Virus record (IMG/VR): IMGVR_UViG_3300031980_000006
Coordinates: 1 to 22,816 of that record
Source of the DNA: a virus
Direction: 5' to 3' (one strand)
Length of the DNA stretch: 22,816 bases
The notes below the pieces were generated by a model that was given only the letters and a program-made list of their open reading frames with translations, did not search any database and was not told where the DNA came from. Below are positions 13,630 to 20,929 of the stretch, piece after piece. The translations under genes were made by a program, and so were the position numbers. Numbering within the stretch: position 1 is the first letter of the stretch; every line of letters begins with the position of its first letter.

Positions 13630-14129
13630 CGATAACCGTCGAGTTGTGCGAACGCATTGCCGAGTGCATACGGCAAATTCAGGGCGTCAAGCGTTGTTTT
13701 GAGCTGCCGCCGACGGTAGCGCCAAATGACATTGAAGCGCCATTGGCGTATATCGTCCCTCAAGACGTGGCGAATGCCTTACCGTTTGGGCAGGCGGGGG
13801 CGCAAATCGTAACGCGCAATTTTCAGGTCGTTTTCCTAATCGCCGAGCTTACATCTTCGCTAGGCATTGACGACGGCGATAAGGGCGTTACGGCGGCGAG
13901 GACGGCGCTCAACATTTGCGATCGCGCCATTCGGTATTTCTTAGACAACCCGCGTTTGCAAGTTCGCTCGAATGGCGTGCTATTGCAAGACGCTTTTGCT
14001 AAGTTGAGTGGGGACGTGAGCATCACGGCGACCGGGCTGCTCACAACGAATTACGCGGAGCGCGACTTTCTAGGCTTCAATTTGAACATGGCGGTCGCGT
14101 ATCGTCTAATCACGGATCAGGTCAATTGA
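13626..14129 (+). CDS. Putative tail terminator or head-tail joining protein
   Basis: The product has 167 residues from ATG 13626, again overlapping the preceding stop as ATGA. It contains an N-terminal helix (ELCERIAECIRQIQGVKRCF), then strands with IEAPLAYIVPQDVANALPFG and NFQVVFLI, and a late AERDFLGFNLNMAVAYRL. The alternation and length fit tail terminator proteins such as lambda gpU and relatives, which cap the tail tube. The position just before the major tail protein gene supports this. No diagnostic motif is present. Confidence 0.6.
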   Translation: MTITVELCERIAECIRQIQGVKRCFELPPTVAPNDIEAPLAYIVPQDVANALPFGQAGAQIVTRNFQVVFLIAELTSSLGIDDGDKGVTAARTALNICDRAIRYFLDNPRLQVRSNGVLLQDAFAKLSGDVSITATGLLTTNYAERDFLGFNLNMAVAYRLITDQVN

Positions 14130-14142
14130 CGGAGGGACGGAA

Positions 14143-14991
14143 ATGCCTAAGGGTTACGGAGCAGGACTTCAAACAGCTCTCATTTATCTTGTGAACGATG
14201 AAGGCTACCCGACGGGTCAAACCGCGACCCTGAACAACGGTAGTTCATCGAATGCTTATTACTTGCCCGATGTTCGCGCGGCGCAGATCGCTTTTGCGGA
14301 CGCTACCGTTGTTGACGTTACGGGCGGCGATAAACCGCGTTTGGCGAGCTTCAATTTCGGCGGGCGGCAGCTGAGCCAATTTGACATGGTATGCCCGTTG
14401 ATTGACCCCGCGCTTGTCGCGCTTTTATCGAGCTCAACCGTTGACACGACGAACCAAAAGTTTGAACAGTACAGCACAAACACCAATCGCGACCTGCCTC
14501 GTGTCGGCGGCGTCATTTTGCAACAGCGCTTCCAAGAGAAGGACGGCGGCGCGTCAAAGATTCGGTCGCTTGTGATTCCGCGCGCGGAGTTGACGATCAA
14601 GACGGGCGGCTTTGAGTTTCAAGCTCCTGCCGACGTGACCATAACGGTTAACCCGCTCATGGCAACTCGCTCAGCCAACGGTATTCCGTTCAGCAGCTTG
14701 GGCATGGGTTTAGAGGACAATAGGGTTGACCATTACGAGATCATAAGCGGCAAGCGGCTGCATTTGGTGGTGTTGCGCGGCAATGGTACGGCGACGACCG
14801 TGACAGGCGCGTATCGCCCGACATCAGCGGACACGAGCCATACTAACGGATCGAACTGGCTCGCCATCAACGGTGTCGGCACGGCGTTGAGCAGCGTTAA
14901 CACGACGACCGCCGTTTTCACTTTCAGCACACCCCCGTCGGCGGGTTCATACGCCGCGATCTTGTACGAGACGGACTTTGTAACGCCGTAA
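14143..14991 (+). CDS. Major tail tube protein
   Basis: The product has 282 residues, with GGAGGG upstream of ATG 14143. It is strand-rich with many Thr, Ser and Gly residues, for example VVDVTGGDKPRLASFNFGG, then RAELTIKTGGFEFQAPADVT. The C-terminal 70 residues (TTVTGAYRPTSADTSH to the end) look like an added Ig-like or surface domain, common on siphovirus tail tube proteins. Location between the tail terminator-like gene and the chaperone pair, followed at once by a terminator, is the standard place for the highly expressed tube protein. The exact family is not certain. Confidence 0.75.
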   Translation: MPKGYGAGLQTALIYLVNDEGYPTGQTATLNNGSSSNAYYLPDVRAAQIAFADATVVDVTGGDKPRLASFNFGGRQLSQFDMVCPLIDPALVALLSSSTVDTTNQKFEQYSTNTNRDLPRVGGVILQQRFQEKDGGASKIRSLVIPRAELTIKTGGFEFQAPADVTITVNPLMATRSANGIPFSSLGMGLEDNRVDHYEIISGKRLHLVVLRGNGTATTVTGAYRPTSADTSHTNGSNWLAINGVGTALSSVNTTTAVFTFSTPPSAGSYAAILYETDFVTP

Positions 14992-14994
14992 TCT

Positions 14995-15030
14995 TTAGCG
15001 CGCTAAGGGGCGGCGGTAAGCCGCCCTTTT
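14995..15030 (+). terminator. Terminator-like hairpin after the major tail protein gene
   Basis: The 7-bp stem GGGCGGC / GCCGCCC (15008-15014 and 15020-15026) with a GGTAA loop is followed by TTTT. A 12-bp palindrome TTAGCGCGCTAA (14995-15006) precedes it. The short T-run suggests partial termination, which would lower expression of the chaperone and tape measure genes relative to the tube protein. Confidence 0.7.
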
Positions 15031-15046
15031 GGATTCGGAGGTGGGT

Positions 15047-15526
15047 ATGGGCAGATTTCTCAAGTCAAAAACAATCGAGGCGTTTGACGGGCGTCTGCAA
15101 ATTACTTTCAAGCCGCAAACGCTAGGCTTGCTTGTCGAGGCTGATGAATTCTTGACGGAATTCGAAGCCTTGCTCGACGATTACCGTATCAAAACCGAGA
15201 CCCGAAAGGCGTTGAGCGATATTGCGGCTGAATACGCGACCCTGCTCGTCGCCACTGAATCCGTTGCGGTTAAAGCCTCCGTTAGCTTGGATGATGCGGT
15301 CGTCGCGGCTTTTGTGGCGTGGTTTACCGCGCTTGATTTAGACGATACCGATTTCGCGGATTTGTGGGAAGCGCGGCTTGAAATGCCCGATTGGATCGTC
15401 TCGGAATGGAGTCGGGCGTATTTGGAAGCGCAACGGCTGAACCATGACAAGGCAAGCGCGCCGACCGAAACGCTTAGCGCGGCTGAACAGGAGTCGCTCA
15501 AAAGCGAAGATAGCCCTTTAGCTTGA
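15047..15526 (+). CDS. Tail assembly chaperone, short form (G)
   Basis: The product has 159 residues from ATG 15047, with GGAGGT four bases upstream. A TTG at 15029 lies inside the terminator and is rejected. The sequence is acidic and helical (GLLVEADEFLTEFEALLDDY, DLDDTDFADLWEARLEMPDW), ending in a flexible Glu/Ser-rich tail. Size and position between the tube protein and tape measure genes match siphovirus tail assembly chaperones such as lambda gpG. These coat the tape measure during tail assembly and are absent from the virion. The slippery heptamer CCCTTTA at 15514-15520, two codons before the stop, allows some ribosomes to continue into the next frame. Confidence 0.85.
   Translation: MGRFLKSKTIEAFDGRLQITFKPQTLGLLVEADEFLTEFEALLDDYRIKTETRKALSDIAAEYATLLVATESVAVKASVSLDDAVVAAFVAWFTALDLDDTDFADLWEARLEMPDWIVSEWSRAYLEAQRLNHDKASAPTETLSAAEQESLKSEDSPLA
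15514..15520 (+). promoter_or_regulatory. -1 ribosomal frameshift site CCCTTTA
   Basis: CCCTTTA fits the X-XXY-YYZ rule in the frame of G: C CCT TTA, codons 15515-15517 and 15518-15520. After a -1 slip both tRNAs can re-pair at CCC and TTT, and reading goes on as AGC TTG AGG CGT into the downstream frame, which is open to 15816. An AGGAG at 15489-15493, 20 bases upstream, might act as a stimulatory Shine-Dalgarno, though the spacing is longer than in dnaX. Confidence 0.85.
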
Positions 15527-15816
15527 GGCGTTCAGCATGGCGCGCGCAGTTCAGGCAAGCCATGATTGAACGCGCGCGCAACGCCGTAATTCCGGAGTCA
15601 ATCACATGCGAGCCAGATGATTGGGCTTTCAACTACCCGCCAATCATGGTCTTGCTTGGCTTTGATTTATGGCGTATGACCGATTTCACACGCCTGCCGA
15701 CGCCTGAGGAGGTCGCTCAAGTCGACCGGCGATGGATTGAAGATTTGAGCGTGTGCTACGCGCTTTATCAGCACAAGGTGGAATGGTATAGGTGGCATGT
15801 TCAAAGCAACGCTTGA
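15520..15816 (+). CDS. Tail assembly chaperone, frameshift extension (T part of G-T)
   Basis: This 98-codon extension is in the -1 frame relative to G and has no good independent start: TTG 15523 and ATG 15562 both lack a ribosome binding site. Joined at CCCTTTA it would give a G-T fusion of about 256 residues. It contains WRAQFRQAMIERARNAVIP and a Trp-rich segment (DDWAFNYPPIMVLLGFDLWR). G-T proteins in lambda and most siphoviruses bind the tape measure through G and recruit tube subunits through T. Its stop overlaps the tape measure start by 20 bases, which fits coupled expression. Confidence 0.85.
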   Translation, partial: SLRRSAWRAQFRQAMIERARNAVIPESITCEPDDWAFNYPPIMVLLGFDLWRMTDFTRLPTPEEVAQVDRRWIEDLSVCYALYQHKVEWYRWHVQSNA

Positions 15817-18529
15817 AATCATCCTCAAAGGCGCTAAAGAAAGCGCGCGGTCGGCTGAATCGCTGACTGCGTCGCTCAATCGCGCTAAGAAAAGCGCAGA
15901 AGCCTTGCAAGGCGCGGGCTTGAGCGGGCTTGAGCGGCAAGCGCGTTCGGCGGCGAGCGCGACCGAATCGTATGCACAGCGGATTAAGCGCGCTCAGCTT
16001 GAAATGCGCGCGTTAGGCGAATCGGCGCAACAAGCCTCTCGATCCGATTTCCGCCCATTGCTCAGCCAATTAGACGAAGTCGAGCAGAAAGCAAAACGCG
16101 CCTCAAGCGCCTTTTCGAGTTCGGCGACAGGCGCGGCGGAATCTTATACGCAGCAAATTAAGCGCGCGCGGCTCGAAATGCGAGCGTTAGGCGAATCAGC
16201 GCAACAAGCCTCGCAATCCGATTTCAGTCCGTTGCTTAGCCAATTAGACGATGTCGAACAGAAAGCAAAGCGCGTTTCAAGCGCCTTTCCTTCTAATCTC
16301 GCCAATCGTTTTGGCGGTGTGGTTGGCGGGTTAGTAGGGGGGCTTGGCACGACGATTGGCGGCGCGTTTGGCGGGGGCGGCGGCGTTGCACTCAGCGCGG
16401 CTTCGAGCGCTGTTGGCGCGGGGGTCGCGACGGGTGTAGGGAAAGCTGGGTTCGGTAAGTTAGCGTTTTTGGTTGGCGCGGTCAGCGCAGCGATAGGAGC
16501 TGTGGAGGGCGTTTTTTCAGAACTCGAAAAAACGATTGAGCGGCAAGTGGAGCGCTTCAAGGCGATTCAACAGAATCTCACTAATGTGGCGGCTTTCACT
16601 GCAACAGCGACGCGCAGTCAAATAGAAGCAGAGCTTACCTCTTTACAAGCAGAGGAGAAACAAAATGCGGCTCGGCGTGAAGCCATTAAGAGACAGATTG
16701 ATCAAGTTAATGCAGCGGCGGACGAGGTCGCTAGAAACAACCCGTTTCATCCGATCATCCGAGTTGCGGCTGAGGCTGCACGGTCGCGCTATGTCGGTGA
16801 GTTAACCAAACAATTAGATGATTTGGAGATTGCATCTAATAAAAACAAGGACGCTCAAGCGAATCTAAGAAAAGCGCTTGAGGACGGCACGGTCGCCGCT
16901 AACAATGCAGCGCGCCTTGAGCAGGTATTGAAGGAGACGCGCCTCGCTCAAAACGTGCAGGCGGAGCGCACGACCGTTCAGCTTTACCAAGATTTGGCTA
17001 GAGCGCAACGCGAGGGCGGCGCTAAAGCGATCCGCGCGCGGCTTGATAGCTTGCGTGATGAGGAGGCGGCGATTAAGGCGGCTCTTGAGCGCTTGAACCG
17101 TATTCCAAAAGATCAATTGCGTGAGGACGAAATTCAACTAATTGCCCAGTACACTTTACGCCTTGCTGAAATTCAACAGATTATTGCCAACACAGAACGC
17201 GATATCTTACCCGCAGCTGAGGCTCGCGATCGCGAAATTGAGGCGATGGAAAGGCAGCGCCGTGTGCAGGAGGCGCTCACAAGGCAACGTGAGCGCGATG
17301 TTCAGCGGGCTATCCAAATCGTGGAGCAATTGAAACAACTTGACGCGGATTTCCAAGAAAAACAACGTTTGAAGGCGGAAGAGGCTGCTATACAGGCTCG
17401 ACGGGATTCAGAGGCGGCGGAATTTCAGGCGCGGATTGAGCGCGCAAAAGAGGCGGAGCGGGCGGCGGCTGTTCAGGCGCGCATTGCCGATATTGAGCGG
17501 GACACGGCGCGGCGTATCGCCGATTCGCGCGCTAAATTTGCTCAGGAGTCGCTTAAAGCCGCGCGCCGCTTTAACGAGCAACGGGCGCAAATTGAGCGCG
17601 ATTTCATGCGCAGAGAGCTTGACGCGCTTGAAAAATTCCGCTTGAGCGAAGCGCGACGGACTGAGGACTACTACCGCGACCGCAATCGCCGTTTAGAGGA
17701 CTTGCAAGCGCAATTGACGGAATTGGCGGCGGAAGGCGATGTGGCGGGCTTTATTGCCGCGCAACGGGCGGGCGAGCGCGATTTGCGGCGCACGGCTGAG
17801 GATTTCGATGTTGCGGGGCGGCGCGCTAGTGAAGACTTTTTGCGGGAGCGGGAAGAGGCGCGGCGCGCTTTTGAAGAGCGGCTCGCCGATTTGCGCAACA
17901 ATTACGCTCAGGAGCGCGCTGAACGGCAACGCGCTTTGCAGGATCAGATTGCCGATATCAAGCGCGCTAGTCAAGAGCGTATTGCTCAAGAGCGCGAGTC
18001 GCTTGTGAAGCGGATTAGCGAATCACAGCGGATTGAGCAAGAATTCGCGGCGCGTCGTTTACAATGGCAAGCGGAGGATCAGGCTCGCCGGGAGCGGCTT
18101 GAGCGCGAGGGGTATGAAAAGCAACGCGCCGCCCTAATTGAAGAGCAAAAGCGGCTATTGCCTGTTGTTAGACAGGCTTTCAAACCCGTCGAGCAGTTAC
18201 TGAATCAGGTGGGTCAAACCGCTCTGCGGGTCTTAAACCTGTTCAGCGGGGGGCGATCGAGCGGGGGTAGGGTTGTAGCGAACGCAACAGGGGGTATCTA
18301 CACAAGCCCTACAATCGGCTTGCTCGGCGAGCGGCGCGGATTCGGCGATATCGTGATACCTTTCAAGAAAAGCGAAGGCATTGAAAACGCCTTGAATCGC
18401 TTCTCAGCTAAGGCGGGCAATAAGACGGTCGTGGTCAATATCGGGCAAATTGGCGGCGATCCGCAATTTGTAAGGGCTGAAATTGATAAGTTAGGATCGA
18501 GGATAATCGAGGCGCTGATGAGCGAGTGA
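15797..18529 (+). CDS. Tail tape measure protein
   Basis: The product has 910 residues from ATG 15797, by far the longest complete structural gene after the protease-capsid and portal fusions. It has an Ala/Ser/Lys-rich helical N-terminus, a Gly- and Ala-rich hydrophobic stretch at about residues 171-241 (GGVVGGLVGGLGTTIGGAFG and on) that could insert into the host membrane, and about 450 residues of charged coiled coil. The C-terminus has a glycine turn and NATGGIYTSPTIGLLGERRG, a motif common near the end of tape measures. At roughly 1.5 angstroms per residue the tail would be near 135 nm. It sets tail length and probably helps DNA entry. A 58-residue tandem duplication lies in the N-terminal part. 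Confidence 0.95.
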   Translation: MFKATLEIILKGAKESARSAESLTASLNRAKKSAEALQGAGLSGLERQARSAASATESYAQRIKRAQLEMRALGESAQQASRSDFRPLLSQLDEVEQKAKRASSAFSSSATGAAESYTQQIKRARLEMRALGESAQQASQSDFSPLLSQLDDVEQKAKRVSSAFPSNLANRFGGVVGGLVGGLGTTIGGAFGGGGGVALSAASSAVGAGVATGVGKAGFGKLAFLVGAVSAAIGAVEGVFSELEKTIERQVERFKAIQQNLTNVAAFTATATRSQIEAELTSLQAEEKQNAARREAIKRQIDQVNAAADEVARNNPFHPIIRVAAEAARSRYVGELTKQLDDLEIASNKNKDAQANLRKALEDGTVAANNAARLEQVLKETRLAQNVQAERTTVQLYQDLARAQREGGAKAIRARLDSLRDEEAAIKAALERLNRIPKDQLREDEIQLIAQYTLRLAEIQQIIANTERDILPAAEARDREIEAMERQRRVQEALTRQRERDVQRAIQIVEQLKQLDADFQEKQRLKAEEAAIQARRDSEAAEFQARIERAKEAERAAAVQARIADIERDTARRIADSRAKFAQESLKAARRFNEQRAQIERDFMRRELDALEKFRLSEARRTEDYYRDRNRRLEDLQAQLTELAAEGDVAGFIAAQRAGERDLRRTAEDFDVAGRRASEDFLREREEARRAFEERLADLRNNYAQERAERQRALQDQIADIKRASQERIAQERESLVKRISESQRIEQEFAARRLQWQAEDQARRERLEREGYEKQRAALIEEQKRLLPVVRQAFKPVEQLLNQVGQTALRVLNLFSGGRSSGGRVVANATGGIYTSPTIGLLGERRGFGDIVIPFKKSEGIENALNRFSAKAGNKTVVVNIGQIGGDPQFVRAEIDKLGSRIIEALMSE
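15965..16291 (+). repeat. In-frame tandem duplication (174-bp unit) in the tape measure gene
   Basis: The unit begins at 15965 and again at 16139, exactly 58 codons apart. Both copies encode ESYxQxIKRAxLEMRALGES followed by AQQAS, SDFxPLLSQLD, VEQKAKR and SSAF. The DNA of the copies is still closely similar, with differences mostly at third positions. The last seven residues of the unit are not repeated. Confidence 0.93.
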
Positions 18530-18536
18530 GGGGGCG

Positions 18537-19475
18537 ATGGGAGAGGGGTTGCTAGACGCTTTGAAACGCCGATCTGAGACGGGCGAGACGTTTCGTGAAA
18601 TCGCCGCCAGATTCGGAGTCAACCCTAACACGCTCCGCCGTCGCGCGCAGCGCCTGAACCTTTCCAATCCTCGACCTCCTGCTAAGACCCGTCGTGTCGT
18701 TGTCTTGAGCGATATCCACGCTCGACCGAGCTGGGAAATCCTAGACAAGGCAATCGCCCTCAACCCCGATATCGTCGTTTTGGCGGGCGACCTGTTCGAC
18801 GGGCAACAGGCGAATCCGCATGAGAGCGATTTGAAGTTCAAGGCGCGGACTTTGGCGGATGAAAGCAAGGTTCTAGAACGCTTCATTCGTAAGTTGTTAG
18901 TAGAGACGGACGCGGTTATCAAGATCATCAGGGGCAATCATGACGATTGGTTCAGCCGCCTTGTGAGTAAACAGGTCGATCGCGCTTTTCATCCGTATGT
19001 GATTGACCCTTTAGAGGCGCTTCTAAAAAGCCTTAACAACGATCGCCTTACGCTAGTAAGCCAACCGCTACGTCATAGGCAAGGCGATTGGGTTGAGGAG
19101 CTCGCCGAATCGCGTTACTGTTTGGTCGAGGGCGACGCTTTCATCAGCCATATGAACTTTAGCGGTAAATGGGCGGGTGACGCCGTCAAGAAACTTTACG
19201 AGTTCTATTTGAAATGGCAACACACGCTTGGCTTGTCTTTACGCCTTTTCATACAAGCGCATGGGCACAAGCAAGCGCTGCTCTACCATGACGGCGGTAA
19301 TGTGTTGTTAGCGGAGATCGGGGCGTGTGCAAAGCCAAGCGTTGAATCGTACAAATTAGCGCAACGGGCAAGCGGCTCGCCGATGGTACAGGGCGGCTGC
19401 ACTTTTGAGCAGGAGCTCGTCAACGGCAAATGGCGTACCTTTTTAGGGACGTTTAGATTTCTAGACTTGTTATAG
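18537..19475 (+). CDS. Metallophosphoesterase with N-terminal helix-turn-helix
   Basis: The product has 312 residues from ATG 18537, seven bases after the tape measure stop, with GAGGGGG upstream. Residues 1-48 form a helix-turn-helix of the Hin/IS-like type (ETFREIAARFGVNPNTLRRR). The rest is a calcineurin-like phosphoesterase with all metal ligands visible: Asp 59 and His 61 in LSDIHA, Asp 85 in LAGDLFDG, Asn 134, His 135 and Asp 136 in RGNHDDW, His 205 in ISHMN, and His 242 and His 244 in QAHGHK. It should therefore be active. Related enzymes cut nucleic acids, nucleotides or phosphoproteins; the HTH suggests a DNA-linked substrate. It is not a tail protein although it sits in the tail module. 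It is the only gene in the window clearly ending in TAG. Confidence 0.9.
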   Translation: MGEGLLDALKRRSETGETFREIAARFGVNPNTLRRRAQRLNLSNPRPPAKTRRVVVLSDIHARPSWEILDKAIALNPDIVVLAGDLFDGQQANPHESDLKFKARTLADESKVLERFIRKLLVETDAVIKIIRGNHDDWFSRLVSKQVDRAFHPYVIDPLEALLKSLNNDRLTLVSQPLRHRQGDWVEELAESRYCLVEGDAFISHMNFSGKWAGDAVKKLYEFYLKWQHTLGLSLRLFIQAHGHKQALLYHDGGNVLLAEIGACAKPSVESYKLAQRASGSPMVQGGCTFEQELVNGKWRTFLGTFRFLDLL

Positions 19476-19489
19476 CGGGGTGTTCGGAT

Positions 19490-19693
19490 ATGGACAAGCT
19501 AATGGTGAAGCTAGTCTTAGCGTAGGCGTTGGGCGTAAGCGTATGCTTTTCATTAGTAATGGCTGCAGGGTATTTGTGTTTCGGCTTAGGTCTTAGAGAC
19601 GGGTTTAGCAAAGGCGTGTTTTGGCTTGTCGTGACCGTCATTTTAGGCATTGTTTGGCTTTTGACTACCGATGAAAGGTACTGGAAGGTCTAG
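19490..19693 (+). pseudogene. Small two-helix membrane ORF interrupted by an in-frame amber codon
   Basis: From ATG 19490 (GCGGGGTG upstream) the frame reads MDKLMVKLVLA, then TAG at 19523-19525. It continues without another stop for 55 codons, ALGVSVCFSLVMAAGYLCFG and FWLVVTVILGIVWLLTTDE among them, to a TAG at 19691. The whole would be 67 codons with two strong transmembrane segments and a short charged tail, a holin-like shape. A single C-to-T change from CAG would create the amber. No start with a ribosome binding site exists after the TAG; ATG 19559 cuts the first helix. It is either a recent pseudogene, a gene read through by a suppressor tRNA, or a chance frame. The end overlaps the ThyX ribosome binding site. 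Confidence 0.55.
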
Positions 19694-19697
19694 CGCC

Positions 19698-20480
19698 ATG
19701 TTGATTGAAAACGTTTTGGATCGCGGCTTCGTTGAGCTTCAAAGCGTAACGCCCGCCTTCGATCCTGTCGTTGAGCGAGAGCGCGTCCAGCGCGGGCTGT
19801 TAACATCCGCCGATTTAGCGGTCGTTAACGCGGCTAGGGTAAGTCGGCTAGGGGCGAGCGTGTCAACGGAGTCAGACAAGCGTCTTATTCAATATTTGGC
19901 AAGCCATAAACACACTACACCTTTTGAGCATGTAGTGTTCACTTTTCGTGTCAAAGCGCCAGTAATTGTATGGTGGCAATGGATTCGCCATCGCTGGGCT
20001 TCATACAACCTTCAAAGCGGGAGATATACCGCTTATGAAGAAAACGATTGGTATATCCCTATCGAATGGCGTAAGCAAAGCAAAAGCAACAAGCAAGCCA
20101 GCGCGGGCGTCTTGCCTGAAGATCAGTGTACTATACTCACCGAATCTTTGATAGAATTGTACGAACAAGCCTACACCCTTTACAAGGAGGCTCTTGATAT
20201 GGGCGTTGCGCGAGAGCAAGCGCGTCTTTTCTTACCCGCCTTTGGCGTGTATTACATAGGCTATGTCACAGCTAACTTGTGGTCTCTACTGAACTTCATC
20301 AGGCTGCGCGACTCGGACGAAGCGCAGGCTGAAATACGGCAATACGCCGTCGCTATCGGGTCGTTAATCAATCGCGTTGCTCCGGTGAGTTACGCGGCAT
20401 GGCTTGAGCGCGGCATGTCTATTGCCGGTAACGACGGTATACCTAAACAGATGCAATCGGATTTGGCACACGGGGAGTGA
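19698..20480 (+). CDS. thyX: Flavin-dependent thymidylate synthase ThyX
   Basis: The product has 260 residues from ATG 19698, with GGAAGG nine bases upstream; an ATG at 19671 has no ribosome binding site. The family signature RHRxxSxNxxSxRY is complete as RHRWASYNLQSGRY at residues 97-110. Other ThyX features are the early helix KHTTPFEHVVFTFRVKAP and the C-terminal LFLPAFGVYYIGYVTANLWS with the FAD- and dUMP-binding helices. ThyX makes dTMP from dUMP with methylene-tetrahydrofolate, using NAD(P)H and FAD, and it is common in phages as a nucleotide supply gene. Its place in the tail module, away from any other replication gene in the window, suggests insertion together with the metallophosphoesterase. 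Confidence 0.95.
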   Translation: MLIENVLDRGFVELQSVTPAFDPVVERERVQRGLLTSADLAVVNAARVSRLGASVSTESDKRLIQYLASHKHTTPFEHVVFTFRVKAPVIVWWQWIRHRWASYNLQSGRYTAYEENDWYIPIEWRKQSKSNKQASAGVLPEDQCTILTESLIELYEQAYTLYKEALDMGVAREQARLFLPAFGVYYIGYVTANLWSLLNFIRLRDSDEAQAEIRQYAVAIGSLINRVAPVSYAAWLERGMSIAGNDGIPKQMQSDLAHGE

Positions 20481-20488
20481 GGTGTTAG

Positions 20489-20929
20489 ATGCCAACTAAT
20501 CGTAAAACCAATCACAAGATCGCGGCGGGCGCTTTGACCATAGCTCAAATGGCTTCGCAACCGCTCATTAAGGATTTCCCTAAGCAAGCCGATCAAGGTG
20601 CTGTTGATTGGATTGTGGATAGCGCTAAATCCGATTTGCCAACACGCGCCCGTCAAACCGCATTATCGGGTCGGCAATATGAAGGCGGCTTTTGGTCATG
20701 CTCGCTTGTGTTTCCTTACCTTACTTTCGGTATGTGGTCTTACCTAATAAATTTACTGAACTTGACGAACTCGCTTTTTGCCAGCGCGACGGTTCAGGTT
20801 TATGACGAGTCGGACTCGCTTGTCACGATTCAAGGCATTGTCATCAAGCCCGAATTCGGCGACTTGCAACCCGTTTTCGGCGGTTACCGTGATGTTCGCT
20901 TTAGAATCGTCAACGGGACGAAGCTATGA
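20489..20929 (+). CDS. Probable distal tail protein, family not recognised
   Basis: The product has 146 residues from ATG 20489, with GAGGTG upstream. The C-terminal 70 residues are strand-rich (LFASATVQVYDESDSLVTIQ, then FGGYRDVRFRIVNGTKL) and the middle has an aromatic cluster (GGFWSCSLVFPYLTFGMWSY). The stop overlaps the next start (ATGA), linking it to a large tail protein. The position after the tape measure module suggests a distal tail or baseplate component. No motif confirms this. Confidence 0.65.
   Translation: MPTNRKTNHKIAAGALTIAQMASQPLIKDFPKQADQGAVDWIVDSAKSDLPTRARQTALSGRQYEGGFWSCSLVFPYLTFGMWSYLINLLNLTNSLFASATVQVYDESDSLVTIQGIVIKPEFGDLQPVFGGYRDVRFRIVNGTKL

Noticed and set aside
15181-15501. 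Antisense frames opposite the chaperone, tape measure and capsid genes
   Set aside because: They mirror the codon pattern of the sense genes, lack ribosome binding sites and have low-complexity translations.
19490-19693. Genome-wide recoding of TAG as an amino acid
   Set aside because: All long genes are free of internal TAG and nothing else requires it. One interrupted small ORF and one TAG-ended gene are not enough.
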